Shown: in pieces, positions 22,230-34,644 of the stretch
Numbering within the stretch: the stretch's first letter is position 1
Layout: every line of letters begins with the position of its first letter
Assembly: GCA_023053575.1 (NCBI GenBank)
Contig: JAKZAP010000021.1
Location: 11,532,212-11,596,211 of the forward strand
Reading direction: 5' to 3'
DNA length: 64,000 nt
DNA from: Branchinecta lynchi
Taxonomy: Eukaryota; Arthropoda; Branchiopoda; Anostraca; Branchinectidae
Notes under the pieces: generated by a model
What the model was told of the DNA's origin: nothing
What the model saw: only the letters and a program-made list of their open reading frames with translations
Databases searched by the model: none
Program-made: the position numbers and the translations under genes

Positions 22230-22359
22230 AAACAAGGTTTAACCACTCCCGGTGAACTCAAAGACTTTCTGAGAGTGATTACGACATCAATGGAAGAAAA
22301 TAATATCATCTCTGTTGTTTTGGTCAAATTACTTGACCTTCCTATTCTGGTTGGAGCTG
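22230..22359 (+). CDS. Candidate exon with consensus donor, left arm
   Basis: An open frame from the stop at 22227-22229 to a strong donor GGAGCTG|GTAAGT at 22359/22360. The peptide is non-repetitive and helical-looking (GELKDFLRVITTSMEENN, then a Val/Leu-rich stretch ending LPILVGAG). No acceptor with a good pyrimidine tract was found upstream, so the 5' limit is uncertain. Family not recognised. The mirror copy is at 32360-32489. Confidence 0.4.
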
Positions 22360-22431
22360 GTAAGTTCGAGATATCATTTACTCTGTGTTATCATCTGTCT
22401 TTTCTTACTACAGGGTTTGTGCGGCTCTGGA

Positions 22432-22530
22432 AATCAGGGAATTTATTTTTGGTCAGGGAAAAGTCAGGGAAAATCGTGAAAAGTTGCAGAAGGTCAGGGA
22501 AATTAATGGAAAAGTTCAGCTATACTTATG
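22432..22530 (+). repeat. GTCAGGGAAA repeat
   Basis: GTCAGGGAAAAGTCAGGGAA and related words, followed by an inserted GGGATCCC element. A second block with the same words is at 25845-25925. Confidence 0.6.
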
Positions 22531-22540
22531 CATCAAGTTT

Positions 22541-23599
22541 TTTGGGATCCCAAAACGTAAGTGGCCTATGACATCGCTAAAGTTGTCTGTCTGTCCGTCG
22601 GTGCGCACTATAACTCTCGAAGGTAATGAGATATTGTGATGAAACTTGGTGTGAGGATTCTTTGGGTCAAGAGTAAGGTCAAGTTCGTAGGTGGGCTCTG
22701 TAGCCCTACATTTAGGGGTGGGGGTTTAAATTAAGGGGAAAATTAAATATTTTTAAACACATAATGTGATAGTCGATTATGGGGTAAGAAGACAAGCTGA
22801 ACACGATGGTTAAAACCACTTAGTCATCGGACAAGTAGTTCACCTGGAATCCGGAGAAAACCGGAAACTTTGTTAAAAGTATAAGTTTTATTTTAAGTTG
22901 ATTAGACATTCGATTTAGGGGTAAGAAGACATGCTGAACATGGTGAAAGCCATTTTGGCACCAGACAAGTAGTTAGCCCGGAATCCGGCCAAAACCGGAA
23001 AGTCTGTTAAAAGTAAAAGTTTTATTTGAAGTTGATTCGATGTTCGATATAGGGGTAGAAGGACATGCTGAACACGACGATGAAAAGCATTTTTTGGCCG
23101 GACAAATAGTTTGTTCCGGAATCCGGCCAGAACCGGAAAGTTTGATAAAAGTAAAAGTTTTATTTGGAGTTGATTAAATGTTCGATTTAGGGGTAAGAAG
23201 TCATGCTGATCACTTGTGTGAAAACAATTTTCTACCCGGGCAAGTAGTTCGCCCGGAATGCGGCAAAAACCGGAAAAAGTTAAAGTTTTATTTGTAGTTG
23301 ATTAGATATCCGATTTAGGGGTAAGAAGAGATGCTGAATCCGTGTATGAAAATCATTTTTTACCGGGACACATAGTTCGACTGGAATCTGGCCGAAGTCG
23401 GAAATTTTTCTTATAAGGATAACACACATGCTGAATCCCTATCTGAACTTGGTTTTCTCAGATGATTAGCTATTTGGCCTTAATCTGTTTATGAATTTTA
23501 ATAGTAAAAATGTTCAAGGAGTCTGGCGAAGACAAGACCCAGTCGTCTGGATCATAGATTGATTTTTTGGGATCCCATCGAAACCTTTGGTCTTGCTTT
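22541..23599 (-). mobile_element. GGGATCCC-family element, long copy (left arm)
   Basis: Inverted orientation, from TTTTGGGATCCCAAAACGTA to GGTCTTGC. Carries five to six tandem monomers of about 125 bp with GGGGTAAGAAGACATGCTGA and CCGGAATCCGGCCAAAACCG. The mirror copy is at 31121-32180. Confidence 0.8.
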
Positions 23600-23751
23600 T
23601 ACTGGAAGTTTCTTTTTCGTCGGTTCTCTGTCCAAAGTTTATGAGTTGATAACTCTGTTCTTTGAGCCGTCCCAGTTTGCGGAATGACGAATCGCATTGT
23701 TAATTTCTCGTACAGTTTGAACGGCTTTACGAAGCTGATGGAAGTTTTGTT

Positions 23752-25797
23752 CAGTTTTTATGGCAGTTGCCTTCTGGCCAAGTGCCATAATCCGACCACT
23801 TTCTGTCCGTCGGTTGGTCGGTCAGTCCGGTGTTTGCGAGTTAGGGTACTTCCAGATGCGCTAGGACGATGAAACTTGGCAGGCATATTAGGGACCCGTC
23901 CAAACTAACTTGCAAACAATCACTTGCTCGATCCGACACATCGTTGGGGGAGGGAGGGGGAGCCGGAATCCGCAATTTAGAGACATGCATAACTTTCGAA
24001 CGGGTGATCGGATCTTAGTGACTTGATATTCAGAGAGGCTTCGTATCTCATATGTACTATTTCAAGTGCGGACCGAATACGATGAATGTGGGGGGGAGTA
24101 GAAGGGGGGCTGGCCGGAAATCATGTGACACGCTTAGAGTGGAGCGATCGGGATGAAACTTGGTGGGAGGAACAAGCACAAGCCCTAGGTACATCATTGA
24201 CAGAGCCGGACAGGATTCGTGCACTGTGGGGGAGTTGAAGTGGGCTTCCGGAATTCCGATGATTCGGAGTTAAATTACTTCCAGCTGGGCCAGGACTATG
24301 AAACTTGACAGGCAAGTCAGGGATCCGACCAGATTAACCTGGGAATAGTCAACTTCCCCATCCAACCACCGTGGGGGGGAGTGGAAGGAGCAAAGGAGTG
24401 GAAGGAATCTTGAGGAATGTAGAACATTGGAACGGATGATTGGATCTTAACGAAAATTGATATTTGGAAAGAGCTCGTGCCTCGAATGACCCATTTAAAG
24501 CCGGATCCGATGAATGTGGGGGGGGGGGGGGGGAATCTTGTGACACGCTTAGAGTCGAGCTGTTGGGATGAAACTTGGTGGGAAGGACAAGCACAAGAAC
24601 TAGATACTCTGTGATAGAACCGGATCGAATTTGGGCACTGTGGGGGGAGTTAGAGGGGGGGAGGGCCGGAAATGGGGCTATCGCGATCTATGGTATTTCC
24701 AGATGTGCTAGGACGATGGAACTTGGCTTGAACATTAGAGACTTGACGGGATTGTTTAGAAATAATCAGTTCTCCGACCCAACCATCATGGGGGAGTGGA
24801 GGGAGGGGGAATCTGGAATCTTGATGTATGTATGACTCTTGAACGAGTGGTCGGATCTTAACGAAACATGATATTTAGGAAGACCTCATGTCTCGGATGT
24901 CCCATTTTAAGTCCGGAGCGGACCCGATGAATGTGGGGGGGGGGGGGATCTTGTGACACGCTTAGAGTGGAGCGATTGGGATGAAACTTGGTGGGAAGAA
25001 CAACGACAAGAACTATATACATCAGTAACAAAATCGGACCGGGTTCGGGCACTGTGAGGAGAGTTGGTGGGTGGGGGTCTGGAATTTCGGTGATCGCGAA
25101 CTAAGGTAATTCCAGATGTTCTAGGGTGATGAAACTTGGCTTGAACATTAGAAACTTGACAAGATTGGATCAGAAATTGTCACCTCTCAGATCCAACGAT
25201 CCCTTAAAAGTACTACTCCTAACCTTAAAGTACTAATCCTAAGCACAAAGTACAGAAAATGAATATTCTTTGAGCCCAAGCTGACTTTGAAACATTTATT
25301 CAAACAACTTTTACAACGGAAAATGCTTTTAAGCAAAGTTTACATTTAACTCAAAGGTGTTAAAACTAATTTTAGCACCCTTAAAGTGCGTTTCTTAACG
25401 GAAAAGTAAAAAAAATATGTTAACCCAAAGAAAGATATTCATGATTCCCAAGGGCCCGTGATAATTTTTGCCTCACGGGTTTTGTTTACAACTGAGTTAA
25501 TTTTGAGCAAAATATACATTTTTTTTATTCCAATGAGCTTATCATCATTTGTGCTTCAGGAGTGTTCATTACAGATGCATTTCTAGCGCCTTTAAAGTGC
25601 GCATCATCACGGCCAAATACATAAATAAAATAGATTTTTCGAACAATACATTCTCGTGATATCCAAGGACCCATGACCGTTCTTATCTCAAGGATTTTGC
25701 TTACATATGATCACAACAAACCCACGAATTGACGAGTTCATACTTTAATCCTCTGACCCAGCCTTGCAAGTGCCATATGAGCTTCCAGCTCTTGTTT
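23752..25797 (-). repeat. TATGGCAC-family element, copy 4 (left arm)
   Basis: Inverted. The hairpin end is at 23759-23790 and the presumed 5' end (GCCATATGAGCTTCCAGCTC, TTG) at 25771-25797. About four units with long G runs (24518-24531, 24937-24948) whose lengths differ from the right arm. The inner end of the palindrome match lies inside this element, 38 bp before its terminus. The part from 25200 on is AT-rich and unlike the tandem units. Confidence 0.7.
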
Positions 25798-26249
25798 TTT
25801 TCAGTAAATGAGTTAATTTGTTCACTGAGGTAATCGAAAGGTGTTGGGAAACTGATGGAAAAGTCAGGCAAAATCACCAAAAAAGGTCAGGGAAGTCGGG
25901 GAAAAGTCAGGGAAAAACGTAGAAGAGCAAGCGCACAAACGCTGTACTAGTGGTACTTCACTTTTACACTACCTCGATTTTTGCCGCGAAAATGTTAAAA
26001 TGAAATGTAAATACTGTTCTGAAAGTCAAGAGGCAAAATCTAACTTTTTTCTATATGTCCTGTGTCCTAAAATATTCAAAGTCTGTGCCTTTTCTTTGTT
26101 TGAAGCTGCTTGAAAATGGATTTTCTGTCTATTGACTTTGCTATCTTGTCTGAGGTTGGATATCGATCCTGTAAATGCTGAATATGTTTTTTTTATGGAC
26201 AGTTCCTTGGAACAATCCAGTATTGCGAGCGCTGTAGCAGCTTTCAGTT

Positions 26250-27060
26250 TTTGGTTATCACCGTTTTATGGAGATCATAACTCTTGAACCAATGCAAGTA
26301 TCAAGTTCAAACTTGATACACTTGTGGGTGTTGGTGCCTAGTTGTGCCTTTTGGGGGTCCCACCCCAATGTGGTTCATGGGCAAATGGTCCCAGATTGCT
26401 TAGTGAATAATGTTCATAACTTTGCAGTACTGGACATAGGATGATGAAATTCCTTGTACATGTAGATCCTAGGGCTGGGAAATTACTTTTAAAGTTGCAC
26501 CTCCTCACCTACCGCCATTCATTGGCAACTGGGCCCAGATTGCCCAGGAGTACCCGTTACAGGAATCATCAGATATCAAGTTGAAACTTGGTAGGTCTGT
26601 GAGCAGTGAGGTCTCTTTACTTTTGGCAGGTCCCAATCCTCACCCCCACTTGGTTCAGGGGCAATAGGGCCCAGATTGCCCTTTTTTCATGTTTTTAACT
26701 TGACAATAACTGAAGATAAGGCAATTAAATTCCTTTGTGCATATAATACATAGATTGCACTTTGTGCTTTTGCAATCATAGGGAGTTGAACCACCCCCAC
26801 CCTCCCCATTCACGGGTTAGTGGGCCCAAAATGTCCATGAAAAAGGTTTTTTGACCTGTGACTGGAATCAAACTCTAAGCTGGTATACTTGAGGAAAAAG
26901 AGGTGTTAATATGCATTTTGATGAGTCCCGCCCCCCCCTCCCGTTCATGGAAAGCTGGGCCCAGATTTCCCAGGAGTTAAGTTCGTCTATGACAGGTCTC
27001 AAGTCCAACTCTTGTATATTTGGTGAGCTATATCTATGGAAGAGGATTTTGGTGCAACAG
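26250..27060 (+). repeat. Degenerate tandem repeat, units about 150-200 bp
   Basis: Four to five diverged units, each with a form of TCAAGTTGAAACTTGGTAG, a C-rich CCCACCCCCA stretch and GGGCCCAGATTGCCC. The theme (an AAACTTGGT word plus C-rich run) echoes the TATGGCAC and GGGATCCC families. Confidence 0.6.
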
Positions 27061-27756
27061 CAACAAATAAGACGACTTGTCGTACTTTAATCTTTATTGA
27101 ACTGTTGGAAACTGGACTGTTTTGTCATATGATCGGTGATATGCCATTTTGAATCGTGATAAGAGGGTATTAGGCTGCTACGATTTGATTGCACTTGGCA
27201 CATTAGCACCTTGCTAATGGAAAAGAAGTTTTAAGGGTCGGACTGGCTCAAGCTGTTCGTGCAAGATCTTCAACATTTCTTTGGATTTATCCTTGCGGTT
27301 TGTTTACATTTAAAGCTTATAAAGTGGGATGATCACAAATCAGGTTATTTCAATACTTGTTTTGTTATTGTGGATGTGAAATGTCTTGGTTCTGAAGCTT
27401 GGTTCTAAAATGGGATAAACATTTTACTTTCACACTCCACCTCCGAGCCCTTGTGCACTGTTTCAGGTGAATAGAGCAGCTAGGAACGTTTTTATGGCAC
27501 TTGAGCTCTTTTACTAACTTGACAAGTATTCTGCATGTGGCACAAGTTGATACTCTTTTTGTCAGAATTGTTTTTCCTTTTGTGATGTTAGTACGAGCAG
27601 AATAATTCTAAACCTGTTGTTGTTCACTAGCTTTAAGGGGCTCGACGAACTTAAAACAGTAAATCATTCTGCATTAGTAGTGTTTTCACCCACTCGTTCC
27701 CAAGATTCCTCCCTTCTTTGTGTATCTTATCTCCTCTACAGTTAGCTTCACAAAGA

Positions 27757-27981
27757 TTATCTCGCCTGCCACGTTGGTGCTCTGCTCGTAATGTTCTTTG
27801 TGCCCCGATCTTTGCTTCCGAGGAGATTGTTTGTCACGAGATCGTTTATGCAAATCTTAGCAAGATCCTCATCGAGAAGATGAGAGGCTAGAAACAGTTC
27901 AAGAAATTTCATGTGAGCAAGGCTTGGTTTTAAAGTGGTCAACCATCTCGAAACATCCAAACAGAAACACCATTTAATGTG
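27757..27981 (-). other. Non-repetitive open frame, possible exon fragment
   Basis: About 74 codons open from IKWCFCLDVSRWLTTL to a TAA stop; the middle is leucine-rich (HMKFLELFLASHLLDEDL). It has a protein-like composition but no ATG in a good context and no clear acceptor. Not recognised. Confidence 0.25.
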
Positions 27982-28489
27982 AGGTATGCTTTAATATTCT
28001 GGGCATCGATGAAGAGATACGATAGTATCAACCGGACTACCTGCTCCTCTTAAACCCAATCGTTCAGCCTCTATCACACAGTTTGGATAACACGTATCTA
28101 CTGTACTATAAATTGACATCGTTATTGAAAGAACCATGCTCGAAAAAGATAAGCATTAAGATACACTACTTCCAGGAAGGAACCATTAGTTCTGGTTACC
28201 ATGAGAGCCTGATGACTTTGAACTGCTGCTACCTAGTAAAGTAAGTGAATAAGATTCCTTTTATAAAACTCCTTTGGAGACATTGAGACTTTGGATTCAT
28301 TTCGAAATTTTTAAAGAAAAAGTGAAATGGCTTGCACGAACTAGTAGCCCAGTAATCAGTAAATTTTCCATAGTCTCCAAGGGATTATTAACGTAATGAA
28401 AAGTACTTGCGAAATGATGAGAAACCAGCAGAGGAATGATAATCCATGATATGTGGCATCTTAGCTCTAAAATAGATTTAGTCGACGAA

Positions 28490-28864
28490 CAAGGGTATAT
28501 TTATTTATACACTGTGTGTTGAATAGACACCAGGTATTACTGTGTTTAGTGTATGCTGGGTATATTTTTATACACTGTGTGTTGAATAGACACCTTGTAT
28601 TACTGTGTTTTAATGTATGCTGGGTATATTTATTTATATACACTGTGTGTTGAATAGACACCAGGTAAAACTTATTGCTGGGTATATTTGTTTAAACATT
28701 CTGTGTTGAATAGACACCAGGTATTATTGTGTTTTAATGCATGATGGGTATTTTTATTTATACACTGTGTGTTGAATAGACACCAGGTATTACTGTGTTT
28801 TTAATGTATACTGGGTTTATTTATTTAGTGCGTGGTGAACTTTCAGCAGGTATTATTGTGTTTT
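28490..28864 (+). repeat. Satellite, unit about 65 bp, running into the gap
   Basis: Six visible units, each with GGGTATATTTATTTATACAC, TGTGTTGAATAGACACCAGG and TATTACTGTGTTTTAATG. The last is cut by the Ns. Tandem arrays of this kind commonly stop assembly. Confidence 0.9.
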
Positions 28865-28964
28865 NNNNNNNNNNNNNNNNNNNNNNNNNNNNNNNNNNNN
28901 NNNNNNNNNNNNNNNNNNNNNNNNNNNNNNNNNNNNNNNNNNNNNNNNNNNNNNNNNNNNNNNN
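28865..28964. other. Assembly gap, exactly 100 N
   Basis: A run of 100 N is the usual placeholder for a gap of unknown size. The contigs on the two sides are therefore joined by scaffolding, not by continuous sequence. Confidence 0.97.
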
Positions 28965-30968
28965 GGGTCAGAGGATTAAAGTATGAACTCGTCAATTCGT
29001 GGGTTTGTTGTGATCATATGTAAGCAAAATCCTTGAGATAAGAACGGTCATGGGTCCTTGGATATCACGAGAATGTATTGTTCGAAAAATCTATTTTATT
29101 TATGTATTTGGCCGTGATGATGCGCACTTTAAAGGCGCTAGAAATGCATCTGTAATGAACACTCCTGAAGCACAAATGATGATAAGCTCATTGGAATAAA
29201 AAAAATGTATATTTTGCTCAAAATTAACTCAGTTGTAAACAAAACCCGTGAGGCAAAAATTATCACGGGCCCTTGGGAATCATGAATATCTTTCTTTGGG
29301 TTAACATATTTTTTTTACTTTTCCGTTAAGAAACGAACTTTAAGGGTGCTAAAATTAGTTTAACACCTTTGAGTTAAATGAAAACTTTGCTTAAAAGCAT
29401 TTTCCGTTGTAAAAGTTGTTTGAATAAATGTTTCAAAGTCAGCTTGGGCTCAAAGAATATTCATTTTCTGTACTTTGTGCTTAGGATTAGTACTTTAAGG
29501 TTAGGAGTAGTACTTTTAAGGGATCGTTGGATCTGAGAGGTGACAATTTCTGATCCAATCTTGTCAAGTTTCTAATGTTCAAGCCAAGTTTCATCACCCT
29601 AGAACATCTGGAATTACCTTAGTTCGCGATCACCGAAATTCCAGACCCCCACCCACCAACTCTCCTCACAGTGCCCGAACCCGGTCCGATTTTGTTACTG
29701 ATGTATATAGTTCTTGTCGTTGTTCTTCCCACCAAGTTTCATCCCAATCGCTCCACTCTAAGCGTGTCACAAGATCCCCCCCCCCCCCACATTCATCGGG
29801 TCCGCTCCGGACTTAAAATGGGACATCCGAGACATGAGGTCTTCCTAAATATCATGTTTCGTTAAGATCCGACCACTCGTTCAAGAGTCATACATACATC
29901 AAGATTCCAGATTCCCCCTCCCTCCACTCCCCCATGATGGTTGGGTCGGAGAACTGATTATTTCTAAACAATCCCGTCAAGTCTCTAATGTTCAAGCCAA
30001 GTTCCATCGTCCTAGCACATCTGGAAATACCATAGATCGCGATAGCCCCATTTCCGGCCCTCCCCCCCTCTAACTCCCCCCACAGTGCCCAAATTCGATC
30101 CGGTTCTATCACAGAGTATCTAGTTCTTGTGCTTGTCCTTCCCACCAAGTTTCATCCCAACAGCTCGACTCTAAGCGTGTCACAAGATTCCCCCCCCCCC
30201 CCCCCCACATTCATCGGATCCGGCTTTAAATGGGTCATTCGAGGCACGAGCTCTTTCCAAATATCAATTTTCGTTAAGATCCAATCATCCGTTCCAATGT
30301 TATACATTCCTCAAGATTCCTTCCACTCCTTTGCTCCTTCCACTCCCCCCACGGTGGTTGGATGGGGAAGTTGACTATTCCCAGGTTAATCTGGTCGGAT
30401 CCCTGACTTGCCTGTCAAGTTTCATAGTCCTGGCCCAGCTGGAAGTAATTTAACTCCGAATCATCGGAATTCCGGAAGCCCCCTTCAACTCCCCCACAGT
30501 GCACGAATCCTGTCCGGCTCTGTCAATGATGTACCTAGGACTTGTGCTTGTTCCTCCCACCAAGTTTCATCCCGATCGCTCCACTCTAAGCGTGTCACAT
30601 GATTTCCGGCCAGCCCCCCTTCTACTCCCCCCCACATTCATCCTATTCGGTCCGCACTTGAAATAGTACATATGAGATACGAAGCCTCTCTGAATATCAA
30701 GTCACTAAGATCCGATCACCCGTTCGAAAGTTATGCATGTCTCTAAATTGCGGATTCCGGCTCCCCCTCCCTCCCCCAACGATGGTCGGATCGAGCAAGT
30801 GATTGTTTGCAAGTTAGTTTGGACGGGTCCCTAATATGCCTGCCAAGTTTCATCGTCCTAGCACATCTGGAAGTACCCTAACTCGCAAACACCGGACTGA
30901 CCGACCAACCGACGGACAGAAAGTGGTCGGATTATGGCACTTGGCCAGAAGGCAACTGCCATAAAAAC
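28965..30968 (+). repeat. TATGGCAC-family element, mirror of copy 4
   Basis: Same units as 23752-25759 in reverse, ending in the hairpin CTTGGCCAGAAGGCAACTGC at 30939-30960 followed by ATAAAAAC. The start is cut by the gap. Confidence 0.75.
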
Positions 30969-31120
30969 TGAACAAAACTTCCATCAGCTTCGTAAAGCCG
31001 TTCAAACTGTACGAGAAATTAACAATGCGATTCGTCATTCCGCAAACTGGGACGGCTCAAAGAACAGAGTTATCAACTCATAAACTTTGGACAGAGAACC
31101 GACGAAAAAGAAACTTCCAG

Positions 31121-32180
31121 TAAAAGCAAGACCAAAGGTTTCGATGGGATCCCAAAAAATCAATCTATGATCCAGACGACTGGGTCTTGTCTTCGCCAGA
31201 CTCCTTGAACATTTTTACTATTAAAATTCATAAACAGATTAAGGCCAAATAGCTAATCATCTGAGAAAACCAAGTTCAGATAGGGATTCAGCATGTGTGT
31301 TATCCTTATAAGAAAAATTTCCGACTTCGGCCAGATTCCAGTCGAACTATGTGTCCCGGTAAAAAATTTTCATACACGGATTCAGCATCTCTTCTTACCC
31401 CTAAATCGGATATCTAATCAACTACAAATAAAACTTTAACTTTTTCCGGTTTTTGCCGCATTCCGGGCGAACTACTTGCCCGGGTAGAAAATTGTTTTCA
31501 CACAAGTGATCAGCATGACTTCTTACCCCTAAATCGAACATTTAATCAACTCCAAATAAAACTTTTACTTTTATCAAACTTTCCGGTTCTGGCCGGATTC
31601 CGGAACAAACTATTTGTCCGGCCAAAAAATGCTTTTCATCGTCGTGTTCAGCATGTCCTTCTACCCCTATATCGAACATCGAATCAACTTCAAATAAAAC
31701 TTTTACTTTTAACAGACTTTCCGGTTTTGGCCGGATTCCGGGCTAACTACTTGTCTGGTGCCAAAATGGCTTTCACCATGTTCAGCATGTCTTCTTACCC
31801 CTAAATCGAATGTCTAATCAACTTAAAATAAAACTTATACTTTTAACAAAGTTTCCGGTTTTCTCCGGATTCCAGGTGAACTACTTGTCCGATGACTAAG
31901 TGGTTTTAACCATCGTGTTCAGCTTGTCTTCTTACCCCATAATCGACTATCACATTATGTGTTTAAAAATATTTAATTTTCCCCTTAATTTAAACCCCCA
32001 CCCCTAAATGTAGGGCTACAGAGCCCACCTACGAACTTGACCTTACTCTTGACCCAAAGAATCCTCACACCAAGTTTCATCACAATATCTCATTACCTTC
32101 GAGAGTTATAGTGCGCACCGACGGACAGACAGACAACTTTAGCGATGTCATAGGCCACTTACGTTTTGGGATCCCAAAAA
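31121..32180 (+). mobile_element. GGGATCCC-family element, mirror of the long copy
   Basis: Begins AAGCAAGACCAAAGGTTTCG and ends ACGTTTTGGGATCCCAAAAA. Internal monomers have CTTACCCCTAAATCGAAC and TTGGCCGGATTCCGGGC. Confidence 0.8.
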
Positions 32181-32359
32181 ACTTGATGCATAAGTATAGC
32201 TGAACTTTTCCATTAATTTCCCTGACCTTCTGCAACTTTTCACGATTTTCCCTGACTTTTCCCTGACCAAAAATAAATTCCCTGATTTCCAGAGCCGCAC
32301 AAACCCTGTAGTAAGAAAAGACAGATGATAACACAGAGTAAATGATATCTCGAACTTAC

Positions 32360-32489
32360 CAGCTCCAACCAGAATAGGAAGGTCAAGTAATTTGACCAAA
32401 ACAACAGAGATGATATTATTTTCTTCCATTGATGTCGTAATCACTCTCAGAAAGTCTTTGAGTTCACCGGGAGTGGTTAAACCTTGTTT
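32360..32489 (-). CDS. Candidate exon with consensus donor, right arm
   Basis: Mirror of 22230-22359 with the same donor (GTAAGT on the minus strand, 32359-32354) and the same peptide. Unrecognised. Confidence 0.4.
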
Positions 32490-32546
32490 TCACTTATAAT
32501 TAATATCATGTTTCATAACTCCCTACTAAGTTCCCTCCACTTTTGC

Positions 32547-32632
32547 TGGCGCGGTCACGGTTTTGAAATTGACGCCACAATGGCTGCAATGCATGGAAAC
32601 AAAATCCTTGCTTGCGGTGACTCTACTTTACA
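32547..32632 (-). repeat. Inverted short duplication of the candidate terminal exon
   Basis: Complementary in sequence to 32745-32832 with moderate divergence, so the two can form a hairpin of about 80 bp around a 110-bp loop. Mirror of the 22088-22175 pair. Confidence 0.75.
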
Positions 32633-32735
32633 ATTACCGTTTTCAAAATTAGCAAAAAGGATTTTAGATGGAAAACAAAACGTAAATAGTGACAAAAAAT
32701 GTTTTATTATCTTTTCTGTTGAATTTTTTCAACAG

Positions 32736-32965
32736 TAATTGGGAGTAGAATCAGCGCAAGCAAGGATTTTGTTACCACGGACTGCAGCTACGGCAGCGTC
32801 GGCGGCGCTAATTTCAAAACTGTGGCCGCACCAAACTCGATGACGACGAACTTTGTCATTGGCGATACTGCCAGTTTGAGTGATGAAAAGAAACAAAGAA
32901 ATTTATTCATCGAACTCTTGAAAACCTGTGACCTCCTAGCCCAAACACTGAAGAAGCAAAGATGA
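32736..32965 (+). CDS. Candidate terminal exon, right arm
   Basis: A pyrimidine-rich acceptor (GAATTTTTTCAACAG) precedes 32736. The exon enters with two bases of a split codon and reads 75 residues to TGA at 32963-32965. The peptide starts IGSRISASKDFVTTDC, has a Gly/Ala/Thr-rich middle and ends in a charged helix-like segment (DEKKQRNLFIELLKTCDLL, AQTLKKQR). Non-repetitive with a plausible C-terminus. Product not recognised and upstream exons not found. The left-arm copy has a different C-terminus because of the segment at 21100-21718. Confidence 0.45.
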
Positions 32966-33345
32966 GAAGTCATAGAAATGTGACAAAGTCTAAAAATCCA
33001 GGTTGTTAAGTCCTGGTCAACCAACCAATCAAGCTGCCAACCAGCAAGAGACTCTACAGGAGGATCAACCCACCTTATCTTGCTGGAAGTGAGATTTAAG
33101 GTAATTATCTACAAATCCTCATTTTTTTCGACATAATGGTCAATTACTAAGGCATTCCCAAGCTCAGCAAGAAGTTTTTGTTCACCACCCAGCCACTCAA
33201 AACGACCATCACCAAGAAATAGGGCATTGAGCAGTGCTTAAAATGGGCAAGTGGAAAATGGAGACACGCCCACCAAATCGCCACCTGCATTAAGATTTGC
33301 TAAAAATTTAGCTAACTATGGGGCTTTGGAAAGTAAGGGTGGCAG

Positions 33346-33669
33346 CAGTCTACCACAAATCCCTGATTTTTGGATACCCTATGCCAAACGCTGGGTATAT
33401 CTAGCATTTACCATAGCCTATGCCTAACGCTGGATACCCTATGCCAAACGCTGGATACCTGTTGGTAACCTAACCCTGACCTACCTCAATAGAAAGGAGC
33501 TCTGATTGGTTGATTTTTTAGCTTCACTCAAATCATCAATATTTTACTGGGTTACAGTATCCAGCACCAGGCATAGTGTATCCAGCGTTAGGCATAGGGT
33601 ATGCCGAACGCTAGACATATCCGGCGTTTGGCATAGGGTATCCAAAAATCAGGGGTTTGTGGTTGACTG
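33346..33669. mobile_element. hAT-like miniature element, right arm only
   Basis: 324 bp with inverted ends of about 45 bp beginning CAGTCTACCACAAATCCCTG and ending (inverted) in GTTTGTGGTTGACTG. Several subterminal copies of TATGCCAAACGCTGGATA. The 8-bp GGTGGCAG is duplicated at 33338-33345 and 33670-33677, and the left arm has the unoccupied site at 20708-20715. An 8-bp duplication with CAG-type ends is the hAT signature. No transposase inside. Confidence 0.92.
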
Positions 33670-33719
33670 GGTGGCAGTGCTTGAAAGCAGGGTTGGAGTT
33701 GAACAGCTATTATTAGTGT

Positions 33720-34140
33720 TTCTTTGTAATAATAAAACAAAAATAATGTTTGAATGTGGCAGGCTTCAGTGAATACAGACCAAATATCTTTTTGCTGTTG
33801 CTGTAGGCTCTAGCGTAGTCCTGTACATTTCTCATTACTCAGAAGGAAATCTATAATGACCATTGGTCACCAATGGTCATACCAGTCAGCGTATAAACAT
33901 ATTTTAAAATTTCTGATATGGTTTGTTGAAAGGGTTTAGTGTTTTTTTTTTGTAATAATAAAGAATAATAATGTTTTGAATGTGGCAGTCCCCAGTGAAA
34001 AATAACCAGATATCTTTTTGTTGTTGCTGTAGGCTCTAGCATAGTCCTGTATATTTCTCATTACTCAGAAGGGAATCTAGAATGATCGTTGATCACCAAT
34101 CAGCCTATAAACATAATTTTAAATTTCTGAAAGGGTTTGA
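33720..34140 (-). repeat. Tandem duplication, mirror of 20248-20690
   Basis: Two units of about 226 bp in reverse orientation. Confidence 0.75.
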
Positions 34141-34644
34141 TATATTTAGGGTAGGCAAAGATTTTGTTTGCATTTCTCGAATATGGCCCTTACTGCCAAA
34201 TGCCCGGATGAGGTTAGTTCATAAAAATTTTCATGAATTGTAACCGGCGGTGATTTTTCTTGGGCGTTTCAAGCGCCCAACGCTAACCCCATTTGAGTTT
34301 TCATGAATTTTAATGCTGGCCATGATTTAGTAGGCCTTTTTTCTGTTTCTCATTTTGGGCATTTCAAGCAGAGCTGCCCTTACTGCCCAATGCACTATTT
34401 GTTTGATAGGGCAATTCGGGCGGCTGGGCAGTGGGCTAAAACTTCAAGTGTTACCTAAAGACTAAAGTATGAGCTGCATTTGATTTGTTTGGTTGACCAC
34501 CAGTGCAGTCAGGACTAGTAGAAGAGATATGCCTATTTGATTATCCCTAGTGAACTCACTGACGAAAAAACATAAGTTAATTGTCATTTTTTCCATTTTA
34601 TTCTTTTAGGGGTTCAGATATTGGTCACACATCAAACTGATTAA

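Larger units (their letters stand above)
10553..25759 (+). repeat. Left arm of the giant inverted repeat
   Basis: Reverse complement of 28965-44626. The outer end starts GGGATCGACTAAAAAGAGGC; the inner match stops at CTCTGACCC because the right contig begins there at the gap. Many open frames are identical between arms (for example 15466-15933 and 38417-38884, all 155 residues), so identity is above 99% outside homopolymers and whole insertions. Contains repeat elements and a few candidate exons listed separately. Confidence 0.95.
25798..28864. other. Spacer of the inverted repeat (present on one side of the gap only)
   Basis: Single-copy in this window. Contains GTCAGGGAAA words (25845-25925), an imperfect tandem repeat (26250-27060), a TATGGCACTTGAGCTC end remnant near 27494, one open frame (27757-27981) and a satellite next to the gap. 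No recognised gene. Confidence 0.6.

Noticed and set aside
24349..24835. Opposite-strand open frames of 81 and 86 codons, partly conserved between arms
   Set aside because: They lie in repeat units, and frame continuity depends on the length of a G homopolymer that differs between arms.
28795..29023. Open frames crossing the N run
   Set aside because: They exist only because Ns contain no stop codons.
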